Below, piece after piece: positions 27,479-38,723 of a stretch of DNA of 38,993 nucleotides. Source of the DNA: Sphingomonadales bacterium (GTDB lineage Bacteria > Bacteroidota > Bacteroidia > NS11-12g > UBA955); NCBI GenBank assembly GCA_016872175.1, contig VHBA01000020.1:1-38993 (forward strand), given 5' to 3'. Within the stretch, counting starts at the first letter, position 1. Every line of letters starts with the position of its first letter. The position numbers were made by a program, and so were the translations under genes. A model generated the notes under the pieces. That model did no database searches, was not told where the DNA came from, and saw nothing but the letters and a program-made list of their open reading frames with translations.

Positions 27479-30013
27479 TTACCCCTTTTTTTCATATTCT
27501 TTGGCTTTGGCTTTGGCTTTTGCGATGCTGATATTGAGCTCCTCGCTGTCTTTCTTATGGTCTACCTTAAGCTCACTGCTTTCCTTGAGATTCCCTTTCA
27601 GCACTTCTTCGGCCAATGGTTCTTCCAGGTATTTCTGCAAAGCGCGTTGCAATGGACGTGCCCCAAAATCAGGATCAAAGCCCTTATTGGCCAAAAAGTC
27701 TTTGGCGGCTTTGGTAAGACTTATATTGTATCCCAAATCTGAAATACGCTTCAGCATTTTTGCCATGCGAAGGTCCAGGATATGAATAATTTCATCCTTA
27801 CCTAGGCTGTTAAATACAATGATATCATCAACACGATTCAGAAACTCAGGTGAAAAAAACTTCTTCAGCTGGGTTTCAATAACCTGCTTGCTTTCCTTGT
27901 CACGTGAAGCCTCCTTGTTGCCTGTAGCGAATCCTACACCTGTACCAAAATCTTTCAGGGTTCTGGAACCTATATTGGAAGTCATAATGATTACAGTATT
28001 ACGGAAATCAATCTTGCGACCAAGACTATCGGTCATTTGTCCTTCATCCAATACCTGCAATAGCAGATTAAACACGTCAGGGTGTGCTTTCTCAACCTCA
28101 TCAAACAATATTACACTGTAGGGTTTGCGGCGTACTTTTTCGGTGAGCAATCCACCCTCTTCGTAGCCCACATAACCAGGAGGCGCTCCTACAAGCCTGC
28201 TTACGGAAAATTTTTCCATGTATTCGCTCATATCGATGCGAATCATGGCATCATCTGTATCAAATAAAAATTCAGAGAGCGCCTTGGCAAGTTCTGTTTT
28301 ACCCACGCCTGTCGGCCCCAGGAAAATAAACGAACCGATGGGCCTATTGGGTTCCTTGAAGCCCGCGCGCGTACGCTGAATGGTTTTGGTGAGCTTTTCT
28401 ACAGCTTTATCCTGCCCTACCACACGCCCTTTAATGGTGTCGGCCATTTTAAGAAGACGCCTGCTTTCATCTTCAGCCATGCGCTTCACGGGTATTCCTG
28501 TCATCATACTCACCACATCAGCGATATCGTCTTCTGAAACCGTAAATTTCTCGTGGGCAGACTGTGCTTCCCATTGGGCTTTAGCCGTTTCAAGCTCTTC
28601 AAGTAACCGTTTCTCATCATCACGGAGCTTGGCGGCCTCCTCAAAATTCTGGCTTTTCACCACCCGGTTTTTCTCCACTTTGATTTCCTCGATACGGCCT
28701 TCCAAAGTAACGATTTCTGAGGGCACATGAATATTGCTGATGTGAACACGCGCGCCCGCTTCATCCAGTATATCAATGGCTTTATCGGGCAAATGCCTGT
28801 CGCTCATATAGCGAACACTCAAATCAACGCATGCTTTAACAGCTTCGGGCGTATATACCACATTATGGTGCTCTTCGTATTTATCGCGAATATTATTCAG
28901 AATCTCTACACTCTCTTCGGGTGTAGCAGGTTCTATCATTACCATCTGAAAACGACGTTCAAGGGCACCGTCTTTTTCAATATACTGTCGGTATTCATCG
29001 AGGGTGGTTGCGCCAATGCATTGAATTTCGCCACGTGCCAGTGCCGGTTTAAACATGTTGCTGGCATCAAGCGAACCGCTGGCACCGCCCGCACCTACAA
29101 TGGTATGAATTTCATCAATGAACAATATTACATCGTCGGCCTTTTCCATTTCCATCATCAGCGCTTTCATACGCTCTTCAAACTGCCCACGGTATTTGGT
29201 GCCTGCTACCATGCTTGCTATATCCAGGCTTACCACACGCTTATTGAACAGTACACGGCTCACCTTGCGCTGAATGATGCGCAGGGCAAGACCTTCGGCA
29301 ATAGCGGTTTTACCCACGCCGGGTTCGCCAATCAGCACGGGATTATTTTTTTTACGGCGGCTAAGAATCTGGCTCACCCGCTCAATTTCCTTTTCACGAC
29401 CTACGATAGGATCCAGCTTACCTTCTTCCGCAGATTTGGTGAGGTCCCTGCCAAAGTTATCGAGTACCGGTGTTTTACTTTTCCCTTTGCGGGCTTCAGT
29501 GGCTTTCTGTTCCTCGCGGTAGAAATCCTCCGGATTATCCTGATCTTCTCCCGGATTTACTGCCCTTGGTGTTTGTGTATCCACGCCCTCTTCCAAAGCA
29601 GCCTTGAATATATCGTAAGTAATACCAAAATGTGCCAGCACCTTCGATGCAGTATTGTCCTCATCGCGAAGAATGCTCAGCAGCAGGTGCTCGGTGCCTA
29701 TTAGGTCTGTTTTAAAAATCTTGGCCTCCAGATAGGTTATTTTCAGGGCTTTTTCAGCCTGTTTGGTCAAGGGAATATTGCCCAAATTGGTAGTACGGTT
29801 TGCTGTAGACTTAATGGTATCTTCAATAGATTTTTTAAGCCTGATGGTATCAATATCAAGCAGGCGAAGCGTTTGCAGTGCTTTTCCCTCTCCTTCCCTT
29901 ATAATGCCGAGCAATAAATGCTCACATCCAATGTAATCATGCCCCAGCCTAATGGCTTCTTCCCTGCTGAATTGTATGACTTCCTTTACCCGTGGTGAAA
30001 ATTTGGCTTCCAT
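27479..30013 (-). CDS. clpC: ATP-dependent Clp protease ATP-binding subunit ClpC
   Basis: Two Clp N-domain repeats; AAA1 [18 protein letters not shown]-like linker; AAA2 [47 protein letters not shown]. Confidence 0.95.
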   Translation of the reverse strand: MEAKFSPRVKEVIQFSREEAIRLGHDYIGCEHLLLGIIREGEGKALQTLRLLDIDTIRLKKSIEDTIKSTANRTTNLGNIPLTKQAEKALKITYLEAKIFKTDLIGTEHLLLSILRDEDNTASKVLAHFGITYDIFKAALEEGVDTQTPRAVNPGEDQDNPEDFYREEQKATEARKGKSKTPVLDNFGRDLTKSAEEGKLDPIVGREKEIERVSQILSRRKKNNPVLIGEPGVGKTAIAEGLALRIIQRKVSRVLFNKRVVSLDIASMVAGTKYRGQFEERMKALMMEMEKADDVILFIDEIHTIVGAGGASGSLDASNMFKPALARGEIQCIGATTLDEYRQYIEKDGALERRFQMVMIEPATPEESVEILNNIRDKYEEHHNVVYTPEAVKACVDLSVRYMSDRHLPDKAIDILDEAGARVHISNIHVPSEIVTLEGRIEEIKVEKNRVVKSQNFEEAAKLRDDEKRLLEELETAKAQWEAQSAHEKFTVSEDDIADVVSMMTGIPVKRMAEDESRRLLKMADTIKGRVVGQDKAVEKLTKTIQRTRAGFKEPNRPIGSFIFLGPTGVGKTELAKALSEFLFDTDDAMIRIDMSEYMEKFSVSRLVGAPPGYVGYEEGGLLTEKVRRKPYSVILFDEVEKAHPDVFNLLLQVLDEGQMTDSLGRKIDFRNTVIIMTSNIGSRTLKDFGTGVGFATGNKEASRDKESKQVIETQLKKFFSPEFLNRVDDIIVFNSLGKDEIIHILDLRMAKMLKRISDLGYNISLTKAAKDFLANKGFDPDFGARPLQRALQKYLEEPLAEEVLKGNLKESSELKVDHKKDSEELNISIAKAKAKAKEYEKKG

Positions 30014-30262
30014 GTAATTGTTCCCTTATTACAAAATTAATATCAATTGATGTTTAAAAAAGATGACTAACGCACAAACGGTAAGTCTGTGTGTTTAAAT
30101 ATACAGATGTCAAATTTTACGCCAAAAGTGAATTCCCATGCCCTGTATGACAAACTGCCATTGAATTTGAGTTATGCACCATTCATCCACGGGGGATGTT
30201 CAAAAATAATACTGCGCTATATCGATTTTACCGGAAGTAAAAAACATAATTTTGTTAGTTCT

Positions 30263-31888
30263 ATGGACACCGGCAACAACACAAACCGCAAACGCAAGAA
30301 CACTCCTGTATTACCTGCTGATTATCAGGGGCGCGTTCCTCCCAATGCACGTGACCTTGAAGAGGCGGTGCTTGGTGCCATGATGCTGGAAAGTGAAAAG
30401 ATCAATGAGGTTATTGACATTTTGTCAGAAGCACATTTTTACGCACCTGAGAACAAGGTGGTTTTTAGGGCTATAAGTGCCTTATATCAGGAAGGCAAAA
30501 CTGCAGTTGACCTGCTCACCGTAAATAATTATCTGCGTTCCACAAATGAGTTAGAACTTATTGGCGGCAGTTATTACCTGGCGATGCTCACCAATAAGGT
30601 TTCAAGTGCTGCCAATATTGCTTTCCACGCAAGGATCCTCACCCAAAAAATGATCCAGCGCGAGCTGATTCGGGTTAGCGGTGAAATTGCCCATGATGCA
30701 TTTGACGATTCAGAGGATAGTTTTATATTGTTGGATGAGAGTGAGCGTAAGCTTTACGAAATAAAGAACAACGGCCTGAAACGCAATTTTCAGGATATTG
30801 ATACGCTGGTCAACCGTGCCTTAAAAGACCTTGAAGAGCGCAGCAAAACTGAAACAGACGGTATTACGGGGGTTGCCTCCGGATTCTCTGACTTGGATAG
30901 GATTACAGCAGGATGGCAGCCCAGTGATTTGATTATCCTGGCAGCGCGACCTGCCATGGGTAAAACAGCCTTCGCGCTTTCACTGGTTAGAAATGCTGCC
31001 GTTGATTTTAAAAAATCAGTGATGATTTTTTCGCTAGAAATGGCCGATGTGCAGCTGGTAAACCGTCTTATCAGTGCTGAAGCGGAAGTGGCGGCAGATA
31101 AAATCAGAAAGAGCGATCTCACTGAACAGGAATGGCAGCGTCTTCACAGTAAAACTGTGAGTCTCAGCCAAAGTAAAATCTTCATTGATGATACGCCTCA
31201 GCTGAATATTTTTGATTTGAACGCCAAGTGCCGCAGGGTACATTCCCAGCATGGCCTGGATATGGTTGTTGTTGATTATCTTCAGTTATTGAGGCATGAA
31301 ACCAAAGGACAGGGCAACCGCGAACAGGAAATTGCCTTCATATCACGTTCTCTCAAAGGTTTGGCAAAAGAACTCAGTGTTCCAGTTATTGCGCTGGCTC
31401 AGCTAAGCCGTGAGGTCGAAAAAAGGAACAATAAGCGTCCTCAGCTCTCCGATCTGCGTGAATCGGGCTCTATTGAACAGGATGCAGATATGGTAATGTT
31501 CCTGTACAGGGATGAATATTACCAGAAAACGGCAGGTGGTGGCAATGAAACTGTCCAGAAAGGTCCCGATGCTTACAATGATTATGGTGTGGATGGGCTC
31601 ACCGAAATTCTGATTGGTAAAAACCGCCATGGTGCCGTGGGTTCTGCTTTCACTAAGTTCATTAACTACTACAGCAAGTTTGTTGATTTAACTCCCGAAG
31701 AACGGGTACTGATTCAAAGCCAGAACAACAACTACGATAGCGGATATGCACATGAGCCTGCTACACAAACGTTGCCGAGCAAAATGAACAACGCTTCAGA
31801 CATGCTGTTGGATGACGATAACCGGGACAGCTGGAATCACCTGGGAGGCTCGGGTGCCAATATTGTAGAGGATAACGACGATTTTTAA
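30263..31888 (+). CDS. dnaB: replicative DNA helicase DnaB
   Basis: PPNARDLEEAVLGAMMLE, LAARPAMGKTAFALS, FSLEMADVQLVNRL, VDYLQLL, RSLKGLAKELSVPVIALAQLSREVEKRNNKRPQLSDLRESGSIEQDADMVMFLYRDEYY. Start trimmed from the 30089 ORF start to MDTGNN. Confidence 0.93.
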   Translation: MDTGNNTNRKRKNTPVLPADYQGRVPPNARDLEEAVLGAMMLESEKINEVIDILSEAHFYAPENKVVFRAISALYQEGKTAVDLLTVNNYLRSTNELELIGGSYYLAMLTNKVSSAANIAFHARILTQKMIQRELIRVSGEIAHDAFDDSEDSFILLDESERKLYEIKNNGLKRNFQDIDTLVNRALKDLEERSKTETDGITGVASGFSDLDRITAGWQPSDLIILAARPAMGKTAFALSLVRNAAVDFKKSVMIFSLEMADVQLVNRLISAEAEVAADKIRKSDLTEQEWQRLHSKTVSLSQSKIFIDDTPQLNIFDLNAKCRRVHSQHGLDMVVVDYLQLLRHETKGQGNREQEIAFISRSLKGLAKELSVPVIALAQLSREVEKRNNKRPQLSDLRESGSIEQDADMVMFLYRDEYYQKTAGGGNETVQKGPDAYNDYGVDGLTEILIGKNRHGAVGSAFTKFINYYSKFVDLTPEERVLIQSQNNNYDSGYAHEPATQTLPSKMNNASDMLLDDDNRDSWNHLGGSGANIVEDNDDF

Positions 31889-31896
31889 CCCATAAA

Positions 31897-31921
31897 AAAA
31901 CCCTGACTATGTCAGGGTTTT
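31897..31921. terminator. bidirectional intrinsic terminator between dnaB and the HtrA gene
   Basis: AAAACCCTGAC-TAT-GTCAGGGTTTT, perfect 11-bp stem. Confidence 0.88.
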
Positions 31922-31944
31922 CACATCAAAATACATACACTGTA

Positions 31945-33456
31945 TTATTCTTCTGCATCGGAAGATGCCGGAATCTTCACAGCGATGATTTTATCTTTGC
32001 CATCGGAGGTTTTACCTTCAATGGTTATGGCTCCACGCAGTGATTTCAAGGTAGCAACCGTTCCCTGCACACTGTAAACAGGCTCGTTGTTTATGTTAGT
32101 AATGAAAAATCCTTCAGTAATGCCGGCATCTTTTAACACACCTTTACCCACCGTTTTAACTTTCACAGCGTTTTTCAGACCCAGTGTCTGTCTTTCCTCC
32201 CGGGTTGCATTTTCAAATTCCACACCAAGTAATGCGGCAGTGTTTTGAGGTGCTGCAGACTCGATGGCGGTCTTGCCACTTTCACTGAGAAGCACCGCAT
32301 TCACGTCCATGGTAGATGATTTGCGTCGTAAGGTGATTTTTACTTTATCACCGGGGCGGCTCTTGCCAATCTCCTCCTGCAGGCGGCTGCTGCTGTTTAC
32401 CTCTGCATCATTTATCTTCAAAATCACATCCCCTTTTTTAACGCCGGCTTTCTTTGCGGCTCCGTCATCTATAACGTCTGCAACAAAAACACCTTTCAGA
32501 TCAGGAAAACCTTTCTCATCAGCCAGTTGCTGATTAACATCCTGAATAGATACTCCCAGTAAACCACGCTGAACTTTGCCGTATTTCATAAGGTCGTTTA
32601 CTACTTTTTTAACCAGGTCTACAGGAATAGCAAAGGCATACCCGGTGTAGGAGCCTGTTTCTGATGCAATGGCAGTGTTTATACCTATTAGCTCTCCGGC
32701 TGTATTGACCAAAGCACCGCCTGAATTACCCGGATTTATGGCCGCATCCGTCTGAATAAAATTCTCGATGGCATATTTGTTACCCTTGCTCCGTATAAGG
32801 TCAATATTGCGTCCCATGGCACTCACAATACCCATGGTTACAGTACTTTCAAGATTAAACGGATTCCCTACGGCTACAACCCATTGTCCCACCTTTACAC
32901 CACCACTGCTGCCCAGTTTCATGAAAGGCAGTCCGCTTTCACCGATTCGCAACAATGCAAGGTCTGTATTTTTGTCAGTCCCAATAATTTCTGCCAAATA
33001 CGTTCGTTTGTCATTCAATACAACTTCCACCTTGGTAGCGCCTTCCACTACGTGATTGTTTGTAACAATATAACCATCATCACTCAAAATCACGCCACTG
33101 CCTGAAGCTGCCCTCGGGCCCGGGTTATCAAATCTGAAACCCGGATTCTGAAAGAAATCGAAAGGGTCTGCGGGGGCGGACTGACTCTTTTCGTTGCTTA
33201 CACTGCCAATAGTGGTTTTAATATGTACCACAGCAGGTGTTGCAATTTCTGCCACGCCGGCAAAATCGAATGCAGGAACCGGATTCGTTCCGGCATATCG
33301 CGCCAGTTGTGCACTGTTTTGCTGTTTAAGTTCAATGGTATCATCGGCAGAAATCCTTGTTATGACTGCAACTGCACCGAGAGACACCAAACCTCCCAAA
33401 GAACCTGCCAATAGCAGGCCCATCCATTTTGATCTGTTCATTTGCTTTTCCATCAT
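31945..33456 (-). CDS. Do/DegQ (HtrA) family serine endoprotease with PDZ domains
   Basis: N-terminal membrane anchor/signal. [50 protein letters not shown]1 [30 protein letters not shown]2-like C-terminus. Confidence 0.92.
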   Translation of the reverse strand: MMEKQMNRSKWMGLLLAGSLGGLVSLGAVAVITRISADDTIELKQQNSAQLARYAGTNPVPAFDFAGVAEIATPAVVHIKTTIGSVSNEKSQSAPADPFDFFQNPGFRFDNPGPRAASGSGVILSDDGYIVTNNHVVEGATKVEVVLNDKRTYLAEIIGTDKNTDLALLRIGESGLPFMKLGSSGGVKVGQWVVAVGNPFNLESTVTMGIVSAMGRNIDLIRSKGNKYAIENFIQTDAAINPGNSGGALVNTAGELIGINTAIASETGSYTGYAFAIPVDLVKKVVNDLMKYGKVQRGLLGVSIQDVNQQLADEKGFPDLKGVFVADVIDDGAAKKAGVKKGDVILKINDAEVNSSSRLQEEIGKSRPGDKVKITLRRKSSTMDVNAVLLSESGKTAIESAAPQNTAALLGVEFENATREERQTLGLKNAVKVKTVGKGVLKDAGITEGFFITNINNEPVYSVQGTVATLKSLRGAITIEGKTSDGKDKIIAVKIPASSDAEE

Positions 33457-33513
33457 ATTTCTTCAATCAAATTTTGTTCCGAACTTCTAACTTCAAATCG
33501 CATGCATTTCTTG

Positions 33514-33521
33514 TATTTTTG
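33514..33521 (+). promoter_or_regulatory. candidate Bacteroidota -7 promoter element (TAnnTTTG)
   Basis: TATTTTTG, 48 nt upstream of the sigma-factor ATG at 33570. No good TTTG -33 box seen. Confidence 0.3.
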
Positions 33522-33569
33522 AGGCAGGTATTTACCCTTTTCGATGTAAGAGTATTAACTGTCTGTGAA

Positions 33570-34139
33570 ATGTCTGAAACTGCACAAAGCAAAGACCACG
33601 AGCTACTGGACCGGATACGATCCGGTGACAGGAGTGCTTTGGTCAATATTTATAAAAGCCAATACAGCATGATACGCAGTTATGTCATTAAAAATCAAGG
33701 TCGCGAAGAAGATGCGGAAGATCTTTTGCAGGATGCACTTATTGTGCTTTGGCAAAAAGTACAGCAAGGAAATTTTGTTCTAAGCAGCAAGCTCAGTACC
33801 TATATGATGGCTATATGTAAGAACTTATGGCTAAAGAGACTCGGTAAATTGCAAAAAATGGATCGTGAAGACAAAATTTTACCTCATCTGCATGTATGTG
33901 CTGACAATTTTTCAGAGGTGTCAGATTTTAAACACCTGCAAAAAGCCCTGGATGAGATTGGAGATACCTGCAAACAGATTCTTATGATGTTTTATTTTGA
34001 CGGAAATGACATGGAACAAATTGCCCGTAAAATGCAGTTTGCGAATGCAGATACCGCTAAAGCTAAGAAATATCAGTGCTTTAAAAAACTGGAGACCCTT
34101 ATAAAAAGCCGTTTCACCAAATCTGATTTTATTTCATGA
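33570..34139 (+). CDS. ECF-like sigma-70 family RNA polymerase sigma factor
   Basis: LLDRIRSGDRSALVNIYKSQYSMIRSYVIKNQGREEDAEDLLQDALIVLWQKV (sigma region 2). DTCKQILMMFYFDGNDMEQIARKM (region 4). Start trimmed from 33429 to MSETAQ. Confidence 0.85.
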   Translation: MSETAQSKDHELLDRIRSGDRSALVNIYKSQYSMIRSYVIKNQGREEDAEDLLQDALIVLWQKVQQGNFVLSSKLSTYMMAICKNLWLKRLGKLQKMDREDKILPHLHVCADNFSEVSDFKHLQKALDEIGDTCKQILMMFYFDGNDMEQIARKMQFANADTAKAKKYQCFKKLETLIKSRFTKSDFIS

Positions 34140-35164
34140 ATGAATTTGACCCGCATACCGACCTGATTGACCGCTACTTACGTGGCGAACTGCAGGGTAC
34201 CGAACTTGAGGTATTCATGACAAAAATGCAGACAGATAATTCGTTTAAACAGCAGGTAGAGAATCAGGAAAAAACGGCTGCAGCTGTCTATGCCTTCGGA
34301 CAGGCAGAAATGAAGCAGTATCTAAGGCAAAAAATAAGACACAAAGGATTATTCCGGCTTAGCAATAAAACCTGGTATTTTGCCGCTGCTTCGGTGATGC
34401 TAATAGCTTTTTCTGCGGCCATTATCATATGGAAACTAAATTCCGGATTGAAACCAGGGGATACCAGCACTGCAGAGACAATAAAAACTACCGATTCCTC
34501 CAAAAAACAGACACCCGAATTGGTAGCCAAGGAAGGTGGTATTAAAAAGGTAAATCCTGATACCGCAGGAAATATGGAAATTATTGTTCAGCCCAACGAA
34601 GAAGTTCTAACGGCAATTGAGACAGATGACGCCGGAAGTGCCGCACAGGCAGCTGATCCGGAGCCAATAATTATTGCTTCCAATGTGCAGGCAGTTGCGA
34701 TAGTACTAAACAATCCTATGGATGCTCAGAAATCGCTGAAATCTGAGGCTATGGAAATGAAACGAGCACGATCAGTTGAAACAGAGGCACAACCTAGTGC
34801 CACAGGCCAGACTGCTAATGCTGGTAAGGCAAGTCCCACGGAAAATCCAAGCAGGGAATACAAGCAAACCGAACAGATTAAAAGCAAAAAAACAGCCGTA
34901 CGTTTTTCCCTCACTTTCTGTGAAACACCACGCAATAAGCCCATGCTGGAAATCGACAAACACAACGACGTGTACTTTGTACGCTGTTTTGATATTGTGT
35001 ACGGTAACCCCTTGGTATATGAATGGCAAAACAGGTATTTTCTACATAGCGGATTTAAAACCTATGAACTTAAAAATCTTCCGGCCATAAACGGACAGAA
35101 GGCTGCTGCAGAAGAAACAACAGAAGTAACAGACCCGGTGATATTAAAATTGATAGGCCAATGA
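34136..35164 (+). CDS. single-pass membrane protein, putative anti-sigma factor
   Basis: DLIDRYLRGELQGTELEVFMTKMQTDNSFKQQVENQE (anti-sigma-like N-terminus), one TM (FAAASVMLIAFSAAIIIW), Thr/Ser/Glu-rich linker, C-terminal domain. ATGA overlap with the sigma gene. Confidence 0.6.
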   Translation: MNEFDPHTDLIDRYLRGELQGTELEVFMTKMQTDNSFKQQVENQEKTAAAVYAFGQAEMKQYLRQKIRHKGLFRLSNKTWYFAAASVMLIAFSAAIIIWKLNSGLKPGDTSTAETIKTTDSSKKQTPELVAKEGGIKKVNPDTAGNMEIIVQPNEEVLTAIETDDAGSAAQAADPEPIIIASNVQAVAIVLNNPMDAQKSLKSEAMEMKRARSVETEAQPSATGQTANAGKASPTENPSREYKQTEQIKSKKTAVRFSLTFCETPRNKPMLEIDKHNDVYFVRCFDIVYGNPLVYEWQNRYFLHSGFKTYELKNLPAINGQKAAAEETTEVTDPVILKLIGQ

Positions 35165-35928
35165 GTATTCCATTTGTTAAATACCAAGGCACGGGCAATG
35201 ACTTCATTCTGATTGATGCCAGAAACGGCATACCATCCGGTATGGATGTTGCAGGACTATGCCACCGCCATTATGGCATAGGCGCTGATGGACTAATGTA
35301 TCTGACTTCAGAAACTGGTTATGATTTTGGCATGGTTTACTACAACAGTGACGGGAAAATTAGCTCTATGTGCGGAAATGGTGGTCGCTGTATAGCCCAT
35401 TTTGCTCATAATCTGGGACTGGGAAAAGCAGGAGAATTGCACTTTTTGGCAGTTGATGGCCCCCATTATGCCACAGTCTCCGAGAATATGGTTGTTCTGC
35501 AAATGAAGAATGTTACAACTTGGGAAATGCGCAATGAGCACAATATTATTGTAAATACGGGCTCACCCCATTATGTTAGTTTTATTAAACAAAAACCTGA
35601 ATCATTTGATTTGATAGGCTTTGCTCATAGCATTAGATACGGTCATGAATTTTCGGCAGAAGGCATCAATGTAAATATAGTAATGACTGAAGGTAATATA
35701 TTGCACATGCGCACGTATGAGCGCGGTGTTGAAGCCGAAACCCTCAGCTGTGGAACAGGTGTTACCGCCGCGGCTCTGTCGCATGCTATACTAAACAAAG
35801 CGCAAAGCCCACTATTCATTCAAACTCCCGGTGGTGAGCTCTCTGTATCTTTTGTCGTCGGCGATGATGGCTTTTCCAATATTAATTTGATGGGTCCCGC
35901 AACCCGTGTATTCAGCGGAATCCTGTAA
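35161..35928 (+). CDS. dapF: diaminopimelate epimerase
   Basis: FVKYQGTGNDFILID, MCGNGGRCIAHFA, NTGSPHYV, ERGVEAETLSCGTGVTAAA, PGGELSV. ATGA overlap with the upstream gene. Confidence 0.93.
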   Translation: MSIPFVKYQGTGNDFILIDARNGIPSGMDVAGLCHRHYGIGADGLMYLTSETGYDFGMVYYNSDGKISSMCGNGGRCIAHFAHNLGLGKAGELHFLAVDGPHYATVSENMVVLQMKNVTTWEMRNEHNIIVNTGSPHYVSFIKQKPESFDLIGFAHSIRYGHEFSAEGINVNIVMTEGNILHMRTYERGVEAETLSCGTGVTAAALSHAILNKAQSPLFIQTPGGELSVSFVVGDDGFSNINLMGPATRVFSGIL

Positions 35929-35931
35929 AAA

Positions 35932-35962
35932 AAACTGCCGATCATACAATGACCGGCAGTTT
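35932..35962. terminator. bidirectional intrinsic terminator between dapF and the convergent BNR gene
   Basis: AAACTGCCG-A-TCAT-ACA-ATGA-C-CGGCAGTTT (9 bp + mismatch + 4 bp). Confidence 0.8.
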
Positions 35963-35982
35963 ATTGTAATGTAGCTTTTGCT

Positions 35983-38580
35983 TTATTTGACTACGTTAAA
36001 CTTAATACTGTTGCTGCCTTCTTTTCCGCTAACACGAACGAAATAGTTACCAGCAGGCAATGCAGCAGTATTGAGCTGAAGGGTATTGATACCTGCAGAC
36101 AGCATGGGCTGTTTCTGCTGGTAGCGTTTACCATCCATGCCGTAAATCTCAATGTTAACTTTTTCATTTGACACTGTGCGGAATGAAACATTCAACTGAT
36201 CAACGGCTGGGACAGGCCATGCTTTAAGGGAAGTATAGGTATTGGCAATACGCTTTGTTCCGGTGGTCAGGCTCATGCTTTGGTAGTAACCGCGTCCATG
36301 CGTACCAATGTACAGCTTCATACCCTCCCAAGGTTTCCACTCATAACCCCGAATTTCAAACACTGGCGTACGTGCCATGCCATTGTTGGCTTCTGCCCAG
36401 TTGGTGCCGCCATTTTCTGTCATAAATACACCCAAGTCGGTACCAATAATGATACGGTTGGGGTTGTCTATGTCAATCACAGCGTCATACACCGGCATTT
36501 TGGGTAAATCTCCTGTAATGTTTGTCCATGTTGGCACAGCGTCCAATGCATTTTTGGTTTCCATTACATAGGTTACATCACCATAACCGCCAAGGGAAAC
36601 CACTACATGGTTTTCATTGGCCTGATCCACGTTTACCGAAGTAACAACACGTGAACCTGCACCGGTAGGTGTAATCGTTTTAATGTCAATACCCTGTGGT
36701 ATATCATTTATACCTGGATTGGCAGCCACAGTAAATTTAGCTGCATTCAAACCACCCAATCTGAACAACTTACCTGATTTGGCTATGAACAGATAATTAC
36801 CATCCGGGGTATAATCCATTTCCAGTATGCGATCATTGCCAAGGTTAGCAGCTACGCGGAACCAGTTTACATCATCAATAAAGTTGGTAGGATTTATAGC
36901 AACCCATACCTCTGAATTACGCGCCAGGAAGAGCCGTGAGGCAGTGTCATTGGCTTCCCATAAAGTGAAATGGGTATTAAAATCAACATCTGTAGGATTA
37001 GCGGCAGCATCATCCGGCTTGATGCGATCATCCCAGAAGGAAGAGCTGGACTGACCGCTATTGCCTGTTCTTGCGATGCGACCATAATAAGTACTCACAA
37101 ATATGGTCTTGGGATGGAATTTTGAAAACTCCACATCAAAACCATCTCCTCCGTAAATTTCAATGGCTGTTTTTGAAGGTACACCATTTATACTGTTACC
37201 TGAAAAGTTAATAAGCTGGGTTCCATTATCTTGAGAACCACCTACGATATGACCAAGGCTGTTTGCGGCCACATTGTAGCACTGGAATGTAGTGAAATTA
37301 CGATTCATACGTGTCCATATCGCTCTGTCTTTACTGCCAAACAAACCACCATCCGAGCCAATCAGCATCAATGGAGGAGTCTGGCGGGTATCGAACTGAA
37401 TGATATGCTTATCGGCATGCACATATCCATTGTTCCAGGGCGCATCAAACATAGAGGCAATCTCTGTGAAGCCATTCACGTTATCCCATACAGCCATGGA
37501 TACACCACCCAAATAAACTCGGTTTTTGTTAAGTGGATCTACGGCAGCTACGTTATCGTAGTAACCCTGACCGGTTCCCATGATATCAGTAACGGAGCTG
37601 TAGTATACAATCTGAGACCAGGTAGCACCTCCATTGGTTGTGCGCCATACGCCATTTAAACGGGTTTGTGCGTTTTGAAGATAAACGTAGTTTGGATCTT
37701 CTGGTGAGATGGCGATAGCTACGCGGGCTGAAGGACCACCGTAGGAAACCTGGGTAAAGCTGCCGCCATTTGCATCGCTTTTGAATACTGAACCGTTGGA
37801 GAAACTTGCCCATGCAATGCCGTTTTTATCAATTTTAACTTCAAGGCAGGCACCACCGCGTTGTTGAACAGGTGCGCCATTATTGGTAATAAGAAAAAGG
37901 CCGCTTTGCGTTCCCACATAAAGTTTGTTGCCAAAAGCCGCCATGGTGTTACATGCCGTGAAACGGTTGTCTGATGCATTTGCAATTTTGGAGAAAGCAG
38001 TACCGGCAGGGTTGGTACTTTTAAACAGTCCACTGCCGATGAATGCAGGAGAACCATTACGTGTTCCCGACAGGTTTGTGAAACCACCTTCGCCTGTACC
38101 ATAATATATGATACCATCGTCTGTTTGGGCAATGCAGGTTACATTCAAATTTTCTGCTTTGTCATTTACAGGCACCCAACTGGATCCGGATGTGTTGCTG
38201 CGGAAAAGTCCGCCGCTCACACCACCCATAAACCACAGGTGATTTGAGTCTCTGTGCAGAAGCAGGGCACGGCAGCGACCACCAATATTGTCAGGGCCCA
38301 TATTGGTCCATTGCAGAGAAGCACGGCGCAACAGACTCAGGCGATCGGCCTGGGCAATGGCGGCTTCAACCCATTCGGGTTCAATGGTTCCAGTTTTAGG
38401 GTTCGCGCGCAGCATCTTCAAATAATCCAGCGCCGGACCAATTTCTTCATCTTCTTTAGATTCTTCCGTCATCCATTTTTCAAACGAGGGTTTTACCAAA
38501 AAGGAATTCCCTGAAAACCAGGCTGTGCCGGCCATCAGCGTAAGCGCTGAAGAAAACAGAAGTGCATTTTTAAACTTCAT
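35983..38580 (-). CDS. secreted BNR/sortilin-like (Asp-box) repeat protein with T9SS C-terminal sorting domain
   Basis: IGGRCRALLLHRDSNHLWFMGGVSGGLFRS, RTTNGGATW, IGSDGGLFGS, HIVGGSQDNGT, TENGGTNW. CTD LKAWPVPAVDQLNVSFRTVSNEKVNIEIYGMDGKRY..LPAGNYFVRVSGKEGSNSIKFNVVK. Confidence 0.82.
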   Translation of the reverse strand: MKFKNALLFSSALTLMAGTAWFSGNSFLVKPSFEKWMTEESKEDEEIGPALDYLKMLRANPKTGTIEPEWVEAAIAQADRLSLLRRASLQWTNMGPDNIGGRCRALLLHRDSNHLWFMGGVSGGLFRSNTSGSSWVPVNDKAENLNVTCIAQTDDGIIYYGTGEGGFTNLSGTRNGSPAFIGSGLFKSTNPAGTAFSKIANASDNRFTACNTMAAFGNKLYVGTQSGLFLITNNGAPVQQRGGACLEVKIDKNGIAWASFSNGSVFKSDANGGSFTQVSYGGPSARVAIAISPEDPNYVYLQNAQTRLNGVWRTTNGGATWSQIVYYSSVTDIMGTGQGYYDNVAAVDPLNKNRVYLGGVSMAVWDNVNGFTEIASMFDAPWNNGYVHADKHIIQFDTRQTPPLMLIGSDGGLFGSKDRAIWTRMNRNFTTFQCYNVAANSLGHIVGGSQDNGTQLINFSGNSINGVPSKTAIEIYGGDGFDVEFSKFHPKTIFVSTYYGRIARTGNSGQSSSSFWDDRIKPDDAAANPTDVDFNTHFTLWEANDTASRLFLARNSEVWVAINPTNFIDDVNWFRVAANLGNDRILEMDYTPDGNYLFIAKSGKLFRLGGLNAAKFTVAANPGINDIPQGIDIKTITPTGAGSRVVTSVNVDQANENHVVVSLGGYGDVTYVMETKNALDAVPTWTNITGDLPKMPVYDAVIDIDNPNRIIIGTDLGVFMTENGGTNWAEANNGMARTPVFEIRGYEWKPWEGMKLYIGTHGRGYYQSMSLTTGTKRIANTYTSLKAWPVPAVDQLNVSFRTVSNEKVNIEIYGMDGKRYQQKQPMLSAGINTLQLNTAALPAGNYFVRVSGKEGSNSIKFNVVK

Positions 38581-38723
38581 AAAAAGGTAATGTTCTTTAT
38601 AGTCCGCTAATTTACAGCCACTTTATCAAAACACAACCACGAAACCCATCAATTTTTTCAATGATGTCAAAATCATGACAGGTATCTTACATCATAAACA
38701 ATTGGCGGATAGGCTGAAGCAGC

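Noticed and set aside
28727-29704. 325-aa plus-strand ORF inside clpC
   Set aside because: Fully antisense to the clearly coding clpC gene; no recognisable domain; typical mirror-frame artefact.
30089-30262. N-terminal extension of the dnaB ORF (58 extra residues)
   Set aside because: The extension does not resemble DnaB; MDTGNN at 30263 gives the expected N-terminus and leaves a normal clpC-dnaB spacer.
33429-33569. N-terminal extension of the sigma-factor ORF
   Set aside because: It would overlap the divergent HtrA start and adds no sigma-like residues; MSETAQ at 33570 is more plausible.
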